Assembly (NCBI RefSeq): GCF_041381155.1
Contig: NC_091139.1
Coordinates: forward strand, 10,168,383-10,232,382
Reading direction: 5' to 3'
Length of the DNA stretch: 64,000 nt
Origin: Argopecten irradians
Lineage: Eukaryota; Mollusca; Bivalvia; Pectinida; Pectinidae
The notes under the pieces: model-generated
Told to the model about the DNA's origin: nothing
Databases searched by the model: none
What the model saw: only the letters and a program-made list of their open reading frames with translations
Shown: positions 48,120-58,997 of the stretch, piece by piece
Position numbering within the stretch: the first letter of the stretch is position 1
How the letters are laid out: each line of letters starts with the position of its first letter
Translations under genes and position numbers: made by a program

Positions 48120-48560
48120 GCACATTTGAGAACACTACTCCACTTTCTCCATACAAAACTTTATCATTTTTTATTGTTAAAATCAAAGATGTCCGTTTAG
48201 CAGTCATGTTGAATCTGGTTGAAACAAAGTTATACAGCAGATCTAGATATCTTGGGGGATCATTCTACAAAGTCTTAGAATAAAAAACAATTCCTTCAAT
48301 ACAAAACATTCATTTTTTGTCATTTTTGAAATCTAAGATGGCCGCTGAACAGTCATTTTGAATCTGGTTAGTCCAAAATGTTTCACAGTATTTATAGATA
48401 CCATGGGGGATTACCCTATTAAATTTGAGAGCAATAGACAAGTCTACATCCTCCAATAATAATTGTAAAAAAACATAAAAAAAAAACAAAAAATAAAAAC
48501 CGGACAGACACACGGAAAACCTGATTACTATAGGGCACCCGCAACTCGACGAGGGGACCT
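48120..48560. repeat. Dispersed repeat with two internal units and a poly(A)-rich tail
   Basis: Two related units contain 'cagtcatgttgaatctggtt' and 'cagtcattttgaatctggtt', each followed by 'agatacc/tctt.ggggga'. An A-rich tract follows, then 'aaacctgattactatagggc', an ending shared by many molluscan repeats. No coding frame. Confidence 0.5.
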
Positions 48561-48643
48561 AGTAATTTGTAGATGTCACGTTCATTTAGCTCCTTTACGT
48601 CTATTAATAATTTTGGGTGATGTAAAGACTTGCTGTGTTTAAT

Positions 48644-48815
48644 GGTGGGTTAAAAACCCGATCCGGTGGAAAATCATCGACCAGCGGTCAGTAAGTACCT
48701 GGCAACTGCCCCACATAGGTTTCGAACTCGCAACCCAGAGATGGACGGATTGTGGTAATATGTCGGTACATCTCAACCACTCGGCCACTTCAGCTCTTGA
48801 ATTAATTACATACAT
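48644..48815 (-). repeat. tRNA-derived SINE, head and partial core
   Basis: On the minus strand, 'agtggccgagtggttgagat' (A box) and 'gggttgcgagttcgaaacct' (B box) are followed by 'gcagttgccaggtacttact'. It belongs to the same family as 10237-10445. It is not a functional tRNA because no acceptor stem forms. Confidence 0.8.
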
Positions 48816-49139
48816 ACATGGCTTCATTATTTGATATAAATAAAAGTAAATCCTTGTCTCATTACAGTTGATTTAACTTACGTAAGTCATTAAACATCAA
48901 GACTAAAAATGTAATGTCATTTTCATATTCCGTTAATAAAAATGTGAACACGTTTATTTGACATTCTATATGACAAAATGATATAACGACATTAGCTTGG
49001 TTTGGCTTGATTGTTTAACATCCCATTAACAGCCAGTGTCATTTATGGACTAGGCAGTGTTATAGTGTTAAAAGGCAAAACATTTATGTATTTGGAAGTC
49101 TGCACAATGTTTGTGCTGATAAGTTTATAATTAGAGATT

Positions 49140-49225
49140 TTGATTTTACTTTGAATTTATTTTGGCCTTTTATTTCGGATTATTAATATACTAGCTTTAT
49201 ACCGTTTTACCTCATTATGAGAGTT
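49140..49225 (+). repeat. Short dispersed repeat, copy 2
   Basis: Reverse complement of 5566-5655 with few differences ('ggccttttatttcggattat', 'atatactagctttataccg'). Confidence 0.75.
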
Positions 49226-49581
49226 ATATCCCTTTATCATCATTTTCATTATCAAAATGCTTCCCATAATCCTTTGCTACTTGCCAAAGGGAAATAACTG
49301 TAGTTTATGTTCTGGGAAATGATAACAAAGGGAAATAACTCTTTTAAACTATTTCGCATAAAAACGCTGAAGTATATTGTTTTCTTTGTAATACTTCTTT
49401 AACAAGACTATTTACTAAAAAATATTTTCAAGAAAGCATATTCACGTCCTATATATACAAAATACAATATTACATCCAACTGTTATTTCATAAATCACTA
49501 AAGTATATATTTTTATGTTGTTATGACTCAGCATAGAAACTGTCATTAATGATAATATTCAATATCTAAAATATTTCTTAC

Positions 49582-49643
49582 CCGTAACAACTTTTGAAAA
49601 CGAATCTTGTTATCCGAGGGGGAATCCCAGTGGTTATTCCCAT
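49582..49643 (-). pseudogene. Decayed signal-peptide exon, third paralog of the receptor N-terminus
   Basis: This block and its flanks match the first exon of the minus-strand paralog at 55071-55135, including the start context and the donor ('ttacgg|gtaaga'). It keeps 62 nt and phase 2, the same length as exon 1 of the receptor and of the 60998 gene. The translation 'MGITTGIPPRITRFVFKSCY' has lost the hydrophobic core, so it can no longer act as a signal peptide. No EMI exon follows on this strand before the end of the receptor gene. It is a relic of a further duplication, later split from its flank by a retroposon. Confidence 0.7.
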
Positions 49644-49744
49644 AGTAGATTTAGTCTGTTGACATACTGACAGGAAAGGACATTAACATAATTTAATAAA
49701 GACAAACTAGTAATGCAAAAAGTGCCACTCTTTATATCATGATT

Positions 49745-50276
49745 TAACCCTGCAGGTAGGGCGTTAGAATTGTACCTCCCCTATTGCATGATCGTAAAAG
49801 GCGACTAAATTTAGGATCTTATCTTTTCTTTCTTCCTAACTTACTTTTTTTCTTCCTAACGTCTCCCTTGACACCACCTCACTTTTGGTCTTTGGTGGAG
49901 CGATCGCCGTTATGAGGAAGGCTCTGGGTTTTGTCCTATGGCCGAGACACACCAAAGTCTATAAAACTGGTAGTTTCTGCTCCTGCTTAGCGCTCAGCAT
50001 AACGGGAGTGGGACGACTGGTTCGCCCGTTGTCAGTATAATGTGATCGGGTGGGGTGTGTGGCTTGGTGTCTTCGGCGGCATGCTTCAGTGATATAGCAC
50101 TATATAAAGGGCAACAGTTCCACTTTACAAGAAGACACACAACACGAATATAACACATTCTCCCGAAACACGCATCTCGCACACATACACGCAACGCTGC
50201 ATACATGGGAGGCCGTCCTTACATGACCCTGGCTGTTAGTAGGACGTTAATTAATCAATAAATCAAACAAACAAAC
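49745..50276 (+). mobile_element. SINE-like retroposon with 11-bp target-site duplication, copy 1
   Basis: The element starts 'taaccctgcaggtagggcg' and ends in an A-rich tail ('aatcaaacaaacaaac') after 'ggccgtccttacatgaccct'. The 11-bp string atatcatgatt occurs immediately before (49734-49744) and after (50277-50287). The sequence outside the two duplicates joins into a continuous match to the flank of the paralog exon at 55140-55360, confirming the insertion. A second copy is at 51975-53003. It has no coding capacity. Confidence 0.88.
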
Positions 50277-50456
50277 ATATCATGATTCATATCTTATCAG
50301 TTGGATCATATACATTACCGTGTTGTCGTGTTCAATCTTGTATCATTTAATCATATGCGAATGATTATTGCATATTTTCTTCACATAACAAGAAGACATA
50401 TTTACTCTTTGATGAATCAATAATATAGATAAAACACATCCCAACTAGACACTAAC

Positions 50457-50586
50457 CATTTCTTCTGTAAATCTAGCTGCAATTTATCATCATTTTTGGC
50501 ATACCAGGGCTTTTCACATGCCCCTCGTGATATACAATCCATATCATTAACCTTGTGGATGTGTTGTTTCCAGTCCAATATATGGA
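50457..50586 (-). CDS. Candidate exon following the 51.8-55.1 kb EMI gene
   Basis: After a 'gattttcag' acceptor, 42 codons stay open to a 'gttagt' donor. The entry phase (1) fits the exit phase of the EMI exon at 51832. The peptide includes 'DWKQHIHKVNDMDCISRG' and 'ACEKPWYAKNDDKLQL' and has two cysteines. If the donor is not used, the frame ends at a TGA near 50420, giving a short secreted protein. No domain is recognised and the exon lies next to repeats, so it may be chance. Confidence 0.25.
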
Positions 50587-50599
50587 CTGAAAATCACAT

Positions 50600-51035
50600 A
50601 TAGGATCTTATATTAGTGTTCATTTCATATGAGATTTTATTAAACGAGTCTAATGTGTAATTTAAAAGTTTTTATTTTTGCGAGCCTTGGCGACCAAAAA
50701 TTAAAACTTCGAGGCAAGTTTCATAAAATCTCATATGAAATAACACAAATTTAAGATACTTTTTATCACATAACCTACAACAATCTATATTTCTAAGAAT
50801 CTTACGTCAAAGCGTGTTGCAAACAAGTGGAGACGGCCATTTTGTGCCGCCATTCTCGAAATCCAGAGGTCATGTCATTTTTTTCCTGACGTCACTTTAT
50901 TGCTGTTATTGCTGTATTATTGTAATGACGTCGCAGTGGATTCCCTTCGCGGCACAGCAAATGAAAATCACTCCAGGTCATATTGCACTAGTGACATATG
51001 CAAAAATATTACACGTGGATATCAGGCAGATTATA
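50600..51035 (+). repeat. Dispersed repeat family F, copy 2, with an extra hairpin
   Basis: Matches 32930-33240 over most of its length. Near the left end it has an additional inverted block, 'ttcatatgagattttat' ... 'ataaaatctcatatgaa', about 120 bp, absent from copy 1. Confidence 0.8.
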
Positions 51036-51831
51036 TGATAAATTATTATGTTTTTCCTCATCAGTTCTGGTACGATATCACCGATGTATGTAGTGCATAT
51101 CATTTTAAAATACGTTCTGATTGTTTTCAATGAGTAATATTTGTTTAGCGCAAATTACATAACATTTACATTTGCAGCTGTTCACAACAGATTTGTCCAT
51201 ACAAAACCAATTACTTACCAGAACGTCACGTGCATAAAGTGCAAACGGTATACAAACAAAAATGAAACCTACTTACCTGTAGTTACTTTGTTCATGTCAA
51301 GCAGGCTGATAGTAGGATACGTTGGACTATGCTTTTAGGGCTAGTTATACAGAGACATCTTTTACGGGGATAAGGTATGGGTTAACATAATTTCTTAAAA
51401 GATGTACGTAATAAGTATAAGAAGACAGCAAACGTTAAAATAATTAAGAAGTTATCATTTTTAAAATTATTATTGAATATATGAAAACAGTTTATGTTGA
51501 TATGGTTATGCATGATATCCTCTCTTATATATAAGTGAGATACAATATGACCTTTCTCATAAGAAAGTGAAATGAATTTAAAAAAAAAATAACAATGCAT
51601 AGAAAACGTCATTTAAGCATTTAATTAATCAAAAAAATGAATGAAAAAACGTAATATCATAAGAGGAGTTGGATAAAAGAGCACAAAAAAAACACACAAA
51701 AAAACAAACAAACAATAGAATTGTATACAAGTTTCAAGCGTTAACGAATTCGATTGATTTACAATTCTTTCATTCAAAACAAAATGAATTAAGCTAAACT
51801 AAAATAGGAAATAGAAGAAAACTCTACATAC

Positions 51832-54800
51832 GTGTATTACATCCGGGACCTTTGTAACCAGGGCAACATCTGTATGCTACTTGTGGTCTTGTTTCGTACG
51901 CACGCTTATACATCCAGCTATAACGAAACGTAACATGTTCATTTTCCGATATATGTATCTTTACCCGAGTAAATTAGCCCTGCAGGTAGGGCGTTAGAAT
52001 TGTACCTGCTGCCCCTATTGCATGATCGTGAAAGGCGACTAAATTTAGGATCTTATCTTTTCTCTTCTTCCTAACTGACTTTATCTTTCCTAATGCCTCC
52101 CTTGGCACCGCCTCACTGTGGCAGAATTGAAAGTAAGACTACGTGTGTGCGTGTGTGTGTTTGAGTCCTGGCGCCAAGGATATGGTTTGTGTGTGATAGG
52201 ATATATATATATATAAAATAGCGCGGGTAATTCTACCCGTAACTCAAATGATTGGCTAGCCTTGCGCGTGCAGGGTATAAAAAGAGCACACATACCTGTG
52301 CGCATGGCACACCAGAGCGACAGGCTCACCAGTGCGATTTATATATAGTATATCATTTACAGGGTCTGTGGGGTGGACATCGTGCGGTACAGTATTTTGA
52401 AGGTGCGTTGTACAAATGTACGTCTGCGTGTGAGAGTTGTCGGTATGTCTTTATATGTTGTCTTGTCTACTATGTGGTCGTCCTAACTTTAATAACTTTA
52501 ATAAATGACATGAACATGTTATCTGTGTTGTTATGTGATTACTACAAAGAGGCGGAACCCTAGGGATATAGCCTGGGTTGAACGTACACACGGAATATCA
52601 TTCCTACTACATCACTTTTGGCTTGAGTTGAACGTTCGCCCCTGTAAGGAAGGCTCTGGGTTCTGTCCCCTGGCCGAGACACACCAAAGTCTATAAAAGT
52701 GGTATTTTCTGCTCCTGCTTGGCGCTCCGCATACATACAGTTGGACGACTGGTCCGCTCGTTGTCAGTATAATGTGACCGGGTGGGATATGTTGCTTGGT
52801 GTCTTCGGCGACATGCTTCAGTGATATAGCACTATATAAAAGGCAACAGTTCCACTATACAAGAAGACACAACACGAATATACCACTGTCTCCCAAAACA
52901 CGCACCTCGCACAACATACATACAACACACTGCATACATGGGAGGCCGTCCTTACATGACCATAGCTGTTAATAGGACGTAAATTAATCAAACAAACAAA
53001 AATTAGGACGACAATCTTAGTTTAAACGTATTTATTGTCAAAAATATATGACAAGGGATTGGGTACAAGTTATTACAACTTAACAAAGACCCTGTCCCAA
53101 AATACAACAAAGTGAATACATACATATATACGCGTTGGTGGTTATAATGTGTATAAATATTCGGGGACAAGGTTATTATGCATTTTATCTAAAAGAGAAA
53201 GTTTACTTGTAGACATAAACGCGCTACATTGAATATGTCTGTATCCCATTGCGTTCATACCACCTTTAACACAATCAAAACACTGTTCAATATCTATTTG
53301 GATGTTGTGTTATAGGTTATATATTTACTCTTGCAAGACTTGTTCACTATACGCAAATAATAGCCGAGTTTGTTTACAATTAATGCATGGTAACATTGAA
53401 CTTTGAACTTGCGTATGAAAATGTTCTATCCAACGTAATCGATGATTCTACCGTAGATTATATAATCACATTGCTCCCAAGGATGTAGTATCGTCAAGTT
53501 AGACGACAATCTCAAACACATTGAGCTACTTGAACACCGGTGTTTTGACAACTTTGGCAAACTCCAGTGTGTAAGGTGCGTCAGCTTCGCCTCGCTGCAC
53601 AATAACGGTCACCGAGTTCATACATGAGTCCCAATACTTTCTGTTATTACGCTATATATTAACTTTTAGCAAAAATAAATACATATATTAAAATATCTGA
53701 TCTGCTTAAATAAAATTGTCTCTGAAAATCACTTTGTTTGTGATATTTCTTTTACGCTAAAATATTTCCAAAAATACTTTTTCGTCATCGCGGATAAATA
53801 ATTCTACCTTATGTGAAGAGTCATCATTTGTTGTTCAATTGAGTAAGCTCCTCTCATTTTTGACCGTTTTTTATTGAATAATTACGTCACTTTCAAATTA
53901 CGATTTCATTGCATAAAATATAAATAAAGCGCCCCATAGAATATATTCTTAGACGAATTGCACCACACAAGCATGGTTAACATAAAAGCGAAGTCCAATC
54001 CCTATATGAGTTAAAGCTAAATTATTTCGAACACTGTCGGTTTAACATTGAGTAAACAGAATAATTTTAAAGAAATGTTCAATATATGTAAACTCCAATT
54101 CCGGTGAACCCGGATATAACTGCAAATTTCATTATTTGTTTTAAAGAGTACTCACCATATTCCTCCCCAGTAGTTACCACATTTCATTTTTGTGTAGGAT
54201 ACACTGGTTGCGTAGGAACATGTAGACCTGTAACCCAAATATGTACCATATAGATACGCCAGATATTATCTTGTCTAGCTTTAAATTTGTTAAAAAAAAC
54301 ATGTTTAGTGAACGTAAATTAAAATTCCAGTTATCAGTTTTGTTTGAAATTATTAACGCAATTTAACTTAAGAAATAAATTGATTTTTATCAGCATGATT
54401 ATGATTAGACTGGTATGAATTAAAGTCCGTGTATCTACTAATGAACGAAATAATAGATATTACATTTTTACCTGCAATTGTGCCAATAAATGTCTATTTA
54501 CTAAAATATTCTATTTCTTAAAGGTTTTGGACCTTGGTTAAACTAGTGATATATCGCATGTCTATATACAATGTATTATTTCTTAGATGTTCCGGAACAT
54601 AACTTAGTTAATAAAAAGTGTCTATGAATCGGCCATACACATAGAGTCCTTTTTGACATTGTCCTGTGGACTTGATAAACTGACATTTACAATTTTGTGC
54701 ATATTTCGACGAAAGTTATAAGCAACAAACTAATCTACGACTCAACCTAAGGGTAGACCTGATACATACACACTTTTAGCAAATTAGTTACGTACAAATA

Positions 54801-55135
54801 CACCTAGGAAGTGATACATAGGCATAAAAAATATCACTAGTTTAAATAAAAGTCTTAAAACCTTAAACACACTTTCATATCTACAAATTACACATTTTAC
54901 TGCTTGTAATGGAAAACGGGCTGCCATATTACTGTAACTACTTAACAAGTCTATTTGTTTAGACCAGTCGTCATTTGTCAGAATAACAAGTATGTACATT
55001 TCATTTCAACAAATTTCATTACACATAAAAACATATATAAATGGATTTGATAAAAAAAAAACATTCTTACCCGTGACAATTTTTCACAACCAATGCTGTT
55101 GCCAGGAGGAAAACAGCAGTAGCAGTTATAACCAT
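51832..55135 (-). CDS. Paralog of the receptor N-terminus: signal peptide + EMI domain (partial gene)
   Basis: Three exons: 55135-55071 (signal peptide, 'MVITATAVFLLATALVV', phase 2 out), 54227-54156 (first half of EMI), 51917-51832 (second half). Exons 2 and 3 are 72 and 86 nt, identical in size and phase to those of the 60998 gene. The EMI domain has all six cysteines: 'STCSYATSVSY', 'MKCGNYWGGIC' and the closing 'YRCCPGYKGPGCNT', the family hallmark. The last exon leaves in phase 1, where an EGF exon would be expected, but none was found before 47.3 kb; a candidate non-EGF exon lies at 50586-50457. A SINE-like retroposon carrying a solo LTR occupies intron 2. Either a truncated gene copy or a short secreted EMI protein. 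Confidence 0.75.
51975..53003 (+). mobile_element. SINE-like retroposon, copy 2, interrupted by a solo LTR
   Basis: Both ends match the copy at 49745-50276 ('tagccctgcaggtagggcg' ... 'ggccgtccttacatgacc' ... 'aatcaaacaaacaaa'). A short 'aaatta' appears at both edges as a probable target duplication. The middle is split by the LTR at 52117-52611. The whole lies in an intron of the minus-strand EMI paralog. Confidence 0.82.
52117..52611 (+). mobile_element. Solo LTR, 495 bp
   Basis: It begins TGTGGCAG and ends CTACTACA, with the usual TG...CA borders, and is flanked by the 4-bp duplicate 'tcac' (52113-52116 and 52612-52615). Removing it restores continuity with the other retroposon copy ('cctcacttttgg'). 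Inside are a TATA-like 'ggtataaaaagag' near 52274 and AATAAA near 52499, as expected of an LTR promoter and polyadenylation site. A TG-repeat and an AT-repeat lie near 52145 and 52200. No internal retroelement sequence remains, so it is the product of LTR-LTR recombination. The LTR superfamily cannot be told from the LTR alone. Confidence 0.85.
53010..54150. other. Intron of the EMI paralog, nothing further seen
   Basis: AT-rich sequence between EMI exon 2 and the retroposon, with no additional exon recognised on either strand. Confidence 0.45.
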
Positions 55136-55139
55136 TATA

Positions 55140-57820
55140 GTAAGCTTCTCTTGTAGACATATGAACAGGAAACGAACACATAAAACAAATAATAACAATG
55201 ATCATATAGTGTGTTCCTTATATCATGATTTGCAAATTTCTGACGGTCCATTCTTATCAGTTGGATTACGTAATATCATATACATTTCTGTGTTGCTATC
55301 TTCATTCTTGTAGTATCAAATCATATGCAAGTGGTCATTGCTTAGTTTCTTGTGTATGTGGTATATGACCTTTTTGCAATGTGTTACTAAAAAGATTGTG
55401 AAATATATATTTATATATCTAATACGCGTAGTCTAAACATCTAAAACTTTATATGTATCAGTGTATGTTGGTAACTTGCGTGAATTTTATGGTAGCTATG
55501 CATGTAATGACATACATAATCCTCTAGAGCTGTGTCGCAGTGGTTTATTGATTTGAACAGAACGGGATGATTTGCATTCCGATGAGTTTGTTAATTAAAT
55601 GCCAATGATGCTACTATCCATATGCAATGCACCAATGAAAATTTAAAAAAAAACTTTAATATACACTGAAATATACACAATGTAATCATCATAAAAAACC
55701 AATTCTATACTATTTAAAAAGAGTTATCAACGCAATATAAATAATGTTTTCTCTATTAAGTAGAGGAAGTCGTGTCGTGAAGCGGGTATTTCCAAATCCA
55801 AGCGTTTTAAGCGTTCTAAGCCATGGATTTTTTTCTTTTCCATAGCCCAATGATTCACTGTATATACACAAATCACTTCAATTTAGATATGTTTATACTT
55901 TTTTGCTTTCTAGATATAATTAATTTCTATTATTTTGAAAGCTGTGTAGCTATGGAATCTATGGTAATTATTATTCCCTTCTATATACATAGAAGTTTAT
56001 ATTTCAATGTCGGTTATATGTCTTACGTTATTTTGAATAGCTAATATATTATACATACATAACGTCATGTGAAACGGTGCGTCTCAAGAGATGTATGTCC
56101 GAATAAGAAAACTGCAAACCCTATGCAATCGCTTTATGTCAGTATAATTGAGCTGTGTTTTGAAATAAATTCCGATTTTATTTCAAGAGAACTTCGTTTA
56201 TATGAACGAGATATACTTCAATATTGATTATGGAAATTAGTAATAAACCTACCGGAAGTAGTTTTACACGTTCGATAACAGCGTGATATGTAGATAACGT
56301 ATGGTGAACCTCCATGCAAATGAAAATCTTTCAGGTCTCACGCATTGAAATTAAACTACTAAATTTCATTGCTATTAATTTTGGCCCATATACAGTAATC
56401 AATTTGAGGTTAAGCAATTAAACAACAGCTATTTTGGTGAAATACTTGGTCCTTTTGCATATGTTTGAATCCACCAGAAAGTATATCTCAGAATAACAAA
56501 AGTTATATACGCTTCAAATAAAGGTAAGATATGAAACCCTAGACTTGCCACCAGACCTAAGTTGTTGATAAGACTTTCTCAGAAGTTCTTTACTAGATTA
56601 TCTCCCCCTAGTTTGAAACTTAGAATCAGGCATGTAGTAGAGACAAAAATGATCAAGCCAAATTTTAGTGATTTTTTTTAAAAATATTTTAGAGACTGGT
56701 GGCCAGTCTAAAGGAACCCGTAGACCCAAGCATTTCAATTCAAATCACGTTAAAATAGAGAACATGAATTTCTCACCAGTCTACTTTTGTTCTACCATAT
56801 CCATCAAAATTTCCGTACTTCTACTGTTCACGGTGCTTTTGTACAGTATACTGAAATAGATTTCATAGATGGAACATCATTTTTTGAATTCTTTATAACT
56901 CATATTGTTTTAAGAACAACAAAAGTATGTACATTCGATACTCATTTTTTTTATAAATGACAAGTTTTGTTGTGGAATAAGAATAGGGAACCTGTACCTT
57001 TAATTCCGATACAAAAACACCTACATTTGTATCTGAAAACCTAGATAATTTTAAAATAATAAAAGTAAAATTAAAATAAAGAATACATGATTACGTTTCG
57101 ATTATTTTTTCAATGTTAAATCTATACATGAATGATATATTTCTGCGATAATCAGGAAATACAACAAAAGAAAATCGATTTTTAAGACAGTTACCAAAAT
57201 ATCTTTGTTGGTTTGCAACAAAAGGCTTCGTCATTATTTACAGTGTTTGTTATATAATTATCAAAAAGTAATTAAAAAAAAATTGATTTGGACATTATCA
57301 GTTTGATGTTTACTTTTCGATTATTTATAATAAATGTGGAACCTCATACAAATTATCGATCAAAAGTCAATACATTGGTGTTGATGGAAAAAGTATGAGG
57401 AAAAGTTTAAATTCCCATCTTTATTCTAGCTCCCCGAAAGAACATGACATGTGGATTAACATGAGGACAGATCAATATTTCACTTTAGACGACACTTTTA
57501 AGTAGAAAATGTATAAAGACACAACAAACAAGGCATATCAACTGATATGAGGAAGTAAATTACCTTTCGTAGATGAAAACCTGTACAAGGAAGTTCATGA
57601 AGATTGTTAAGGAAGATTGTAACAGTGAATTGCTTTTAAGATTCCAACTAACCAGTTAACTTTTCACAAATCCATGTATTGATGTTGATGTCTAAATCGA
57701 TAAATCTGTTAACTTTATTGTTGATCCTGACAATTATAAGTAATAAATGTCATGATATCAAAATAGTGAACACCGACGTAAGTGAATACTGACATTGTAA
57801 GTTACTATACAGACATATCA
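55140..57820. other. Region between the two minus-strand paralogs, no gene confidently seen
   Basis: The first ~220 bases match the flank of the decayed exon at 49.6 kb. A weak minus-strand possibility near 56275-56330 contains 'YISRCYRTCKTT' before a 'gtaggt' donor but lacks a good acceptor. No EGF, FN3 or kinase exon could be recognised for the gene starting at 60998. Confidence 0.4.
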
Positions 57821-57824
57821 ACTA

Positions 57825-58145
57825 TATGTTTTTACATAGATCGCAGTGTTAAAGTGACCTCTACTACTAACACTACTGATGTTATCTGATCATGTTTCAT
57901 AATTAAAGTACAGGGTTCTCAAAATAACAATAGATAGAAAAAGTGGATTCCTTCAGCTTAAACTCTTACCAGAGTAACCATTTTGAAATAAGGTTTATAA
58001 TCTTCAGTGAAAATCCTGAAAGTATAACATTATTACATATTCATCTAAGTCTAATGGTATTTGGAAACTAAATTTCAATCTAAATTTTTGAAATGTATAT
58101 TATTGTTACCTATGGATAATTATCTGTAGAAAAATATCTCTTGGA
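57825..58145 (+). repeat. Diverged duplicated block, copy 2
   Basis: Aligns with 24460-24790 in the same orientation (see there). It lies downstream of the EGF exon of the 60998 gene. Confidence 0.65.
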
Positions 58146-58997
58146 AATCCAGCTTACCAGCTATCCAGTCGACAGGACAAAACTCTGTCTATTTTTTGCT
58201 TCTTTTTTATTGCGACAACTTTCGGAAAATAAATCTGAAAAAAAGTATTTACGTAAAACCCAATCTGATGACATAAGGTTGTAGGGAATAGAAAATATAT
58301 TACATTACACATACCATTCGACATTTCCAAGGTGAACCTGTGCTCTGCCTCGAAAGATCGAAGCTTCTTCAAGAATATTATTAAGCTAGAAAATACTTAC
58401 GAACTTATGTAAATCAAATCCTCATCCGCAGAATCATTGTTTTGATATAACAAAATAAAACAAACACTTACCTAATTCTTGGTTCATTTGCAATAATCGT
58501 CTGATTTGCTTCTAGTTTCTACACGTGTTTGTGACGGGACAAGGTCTACCATCTACATCACTAGGCTAATATACACATATTATGTATACAGAATAACATC
58601 AAAACATAGTTTAATCCAACACACGTGTAAACATTATTTAGAATATAAAGACTTGTTCATAAAAACTAAAAAGCAAACACACATACAAAACAAAATTTCA
58701 AACAAACAAACATGACCTTTTAATAATTTGCATATATGTAGTATGACATCATGATTTGTCTTAGGCGAGTATATACTGCCATTTTGTGACAAAAAGGGCC
58801 AGTCTTGCCTATAACGTTATTATATAACCCGAATTTGTTATCTAAGTAGATGCATATTCATACCTAGATTGTACATTATATTATTCTGAATATCATAACT
58901 ATGCAAATTTAAACTTTAAAATTTTAAATCATAAATACGTTTTTTCTATATTTTTTGGATGTTAAACGCAATAACAACTGCTACGATATATGCTTAC

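Noticed and set aside
56270..56360. Additional EMI-like C-terminal exon ('SRCYRTCKTT')
   Set aside because: The adjacent-cysteine pair and GY motif of EMI are absent and there is no credible acceptor.
58157..58230. 'VVAIKKK' string as a kinase beta-3 exon of the EGF paralog
   Set aside because: Flanking residues do not match the N-lobe (no glycine loop, no helix C), and the rest of the exon is unlike the receptor's kinase exons. Splice sites alone are not enough.
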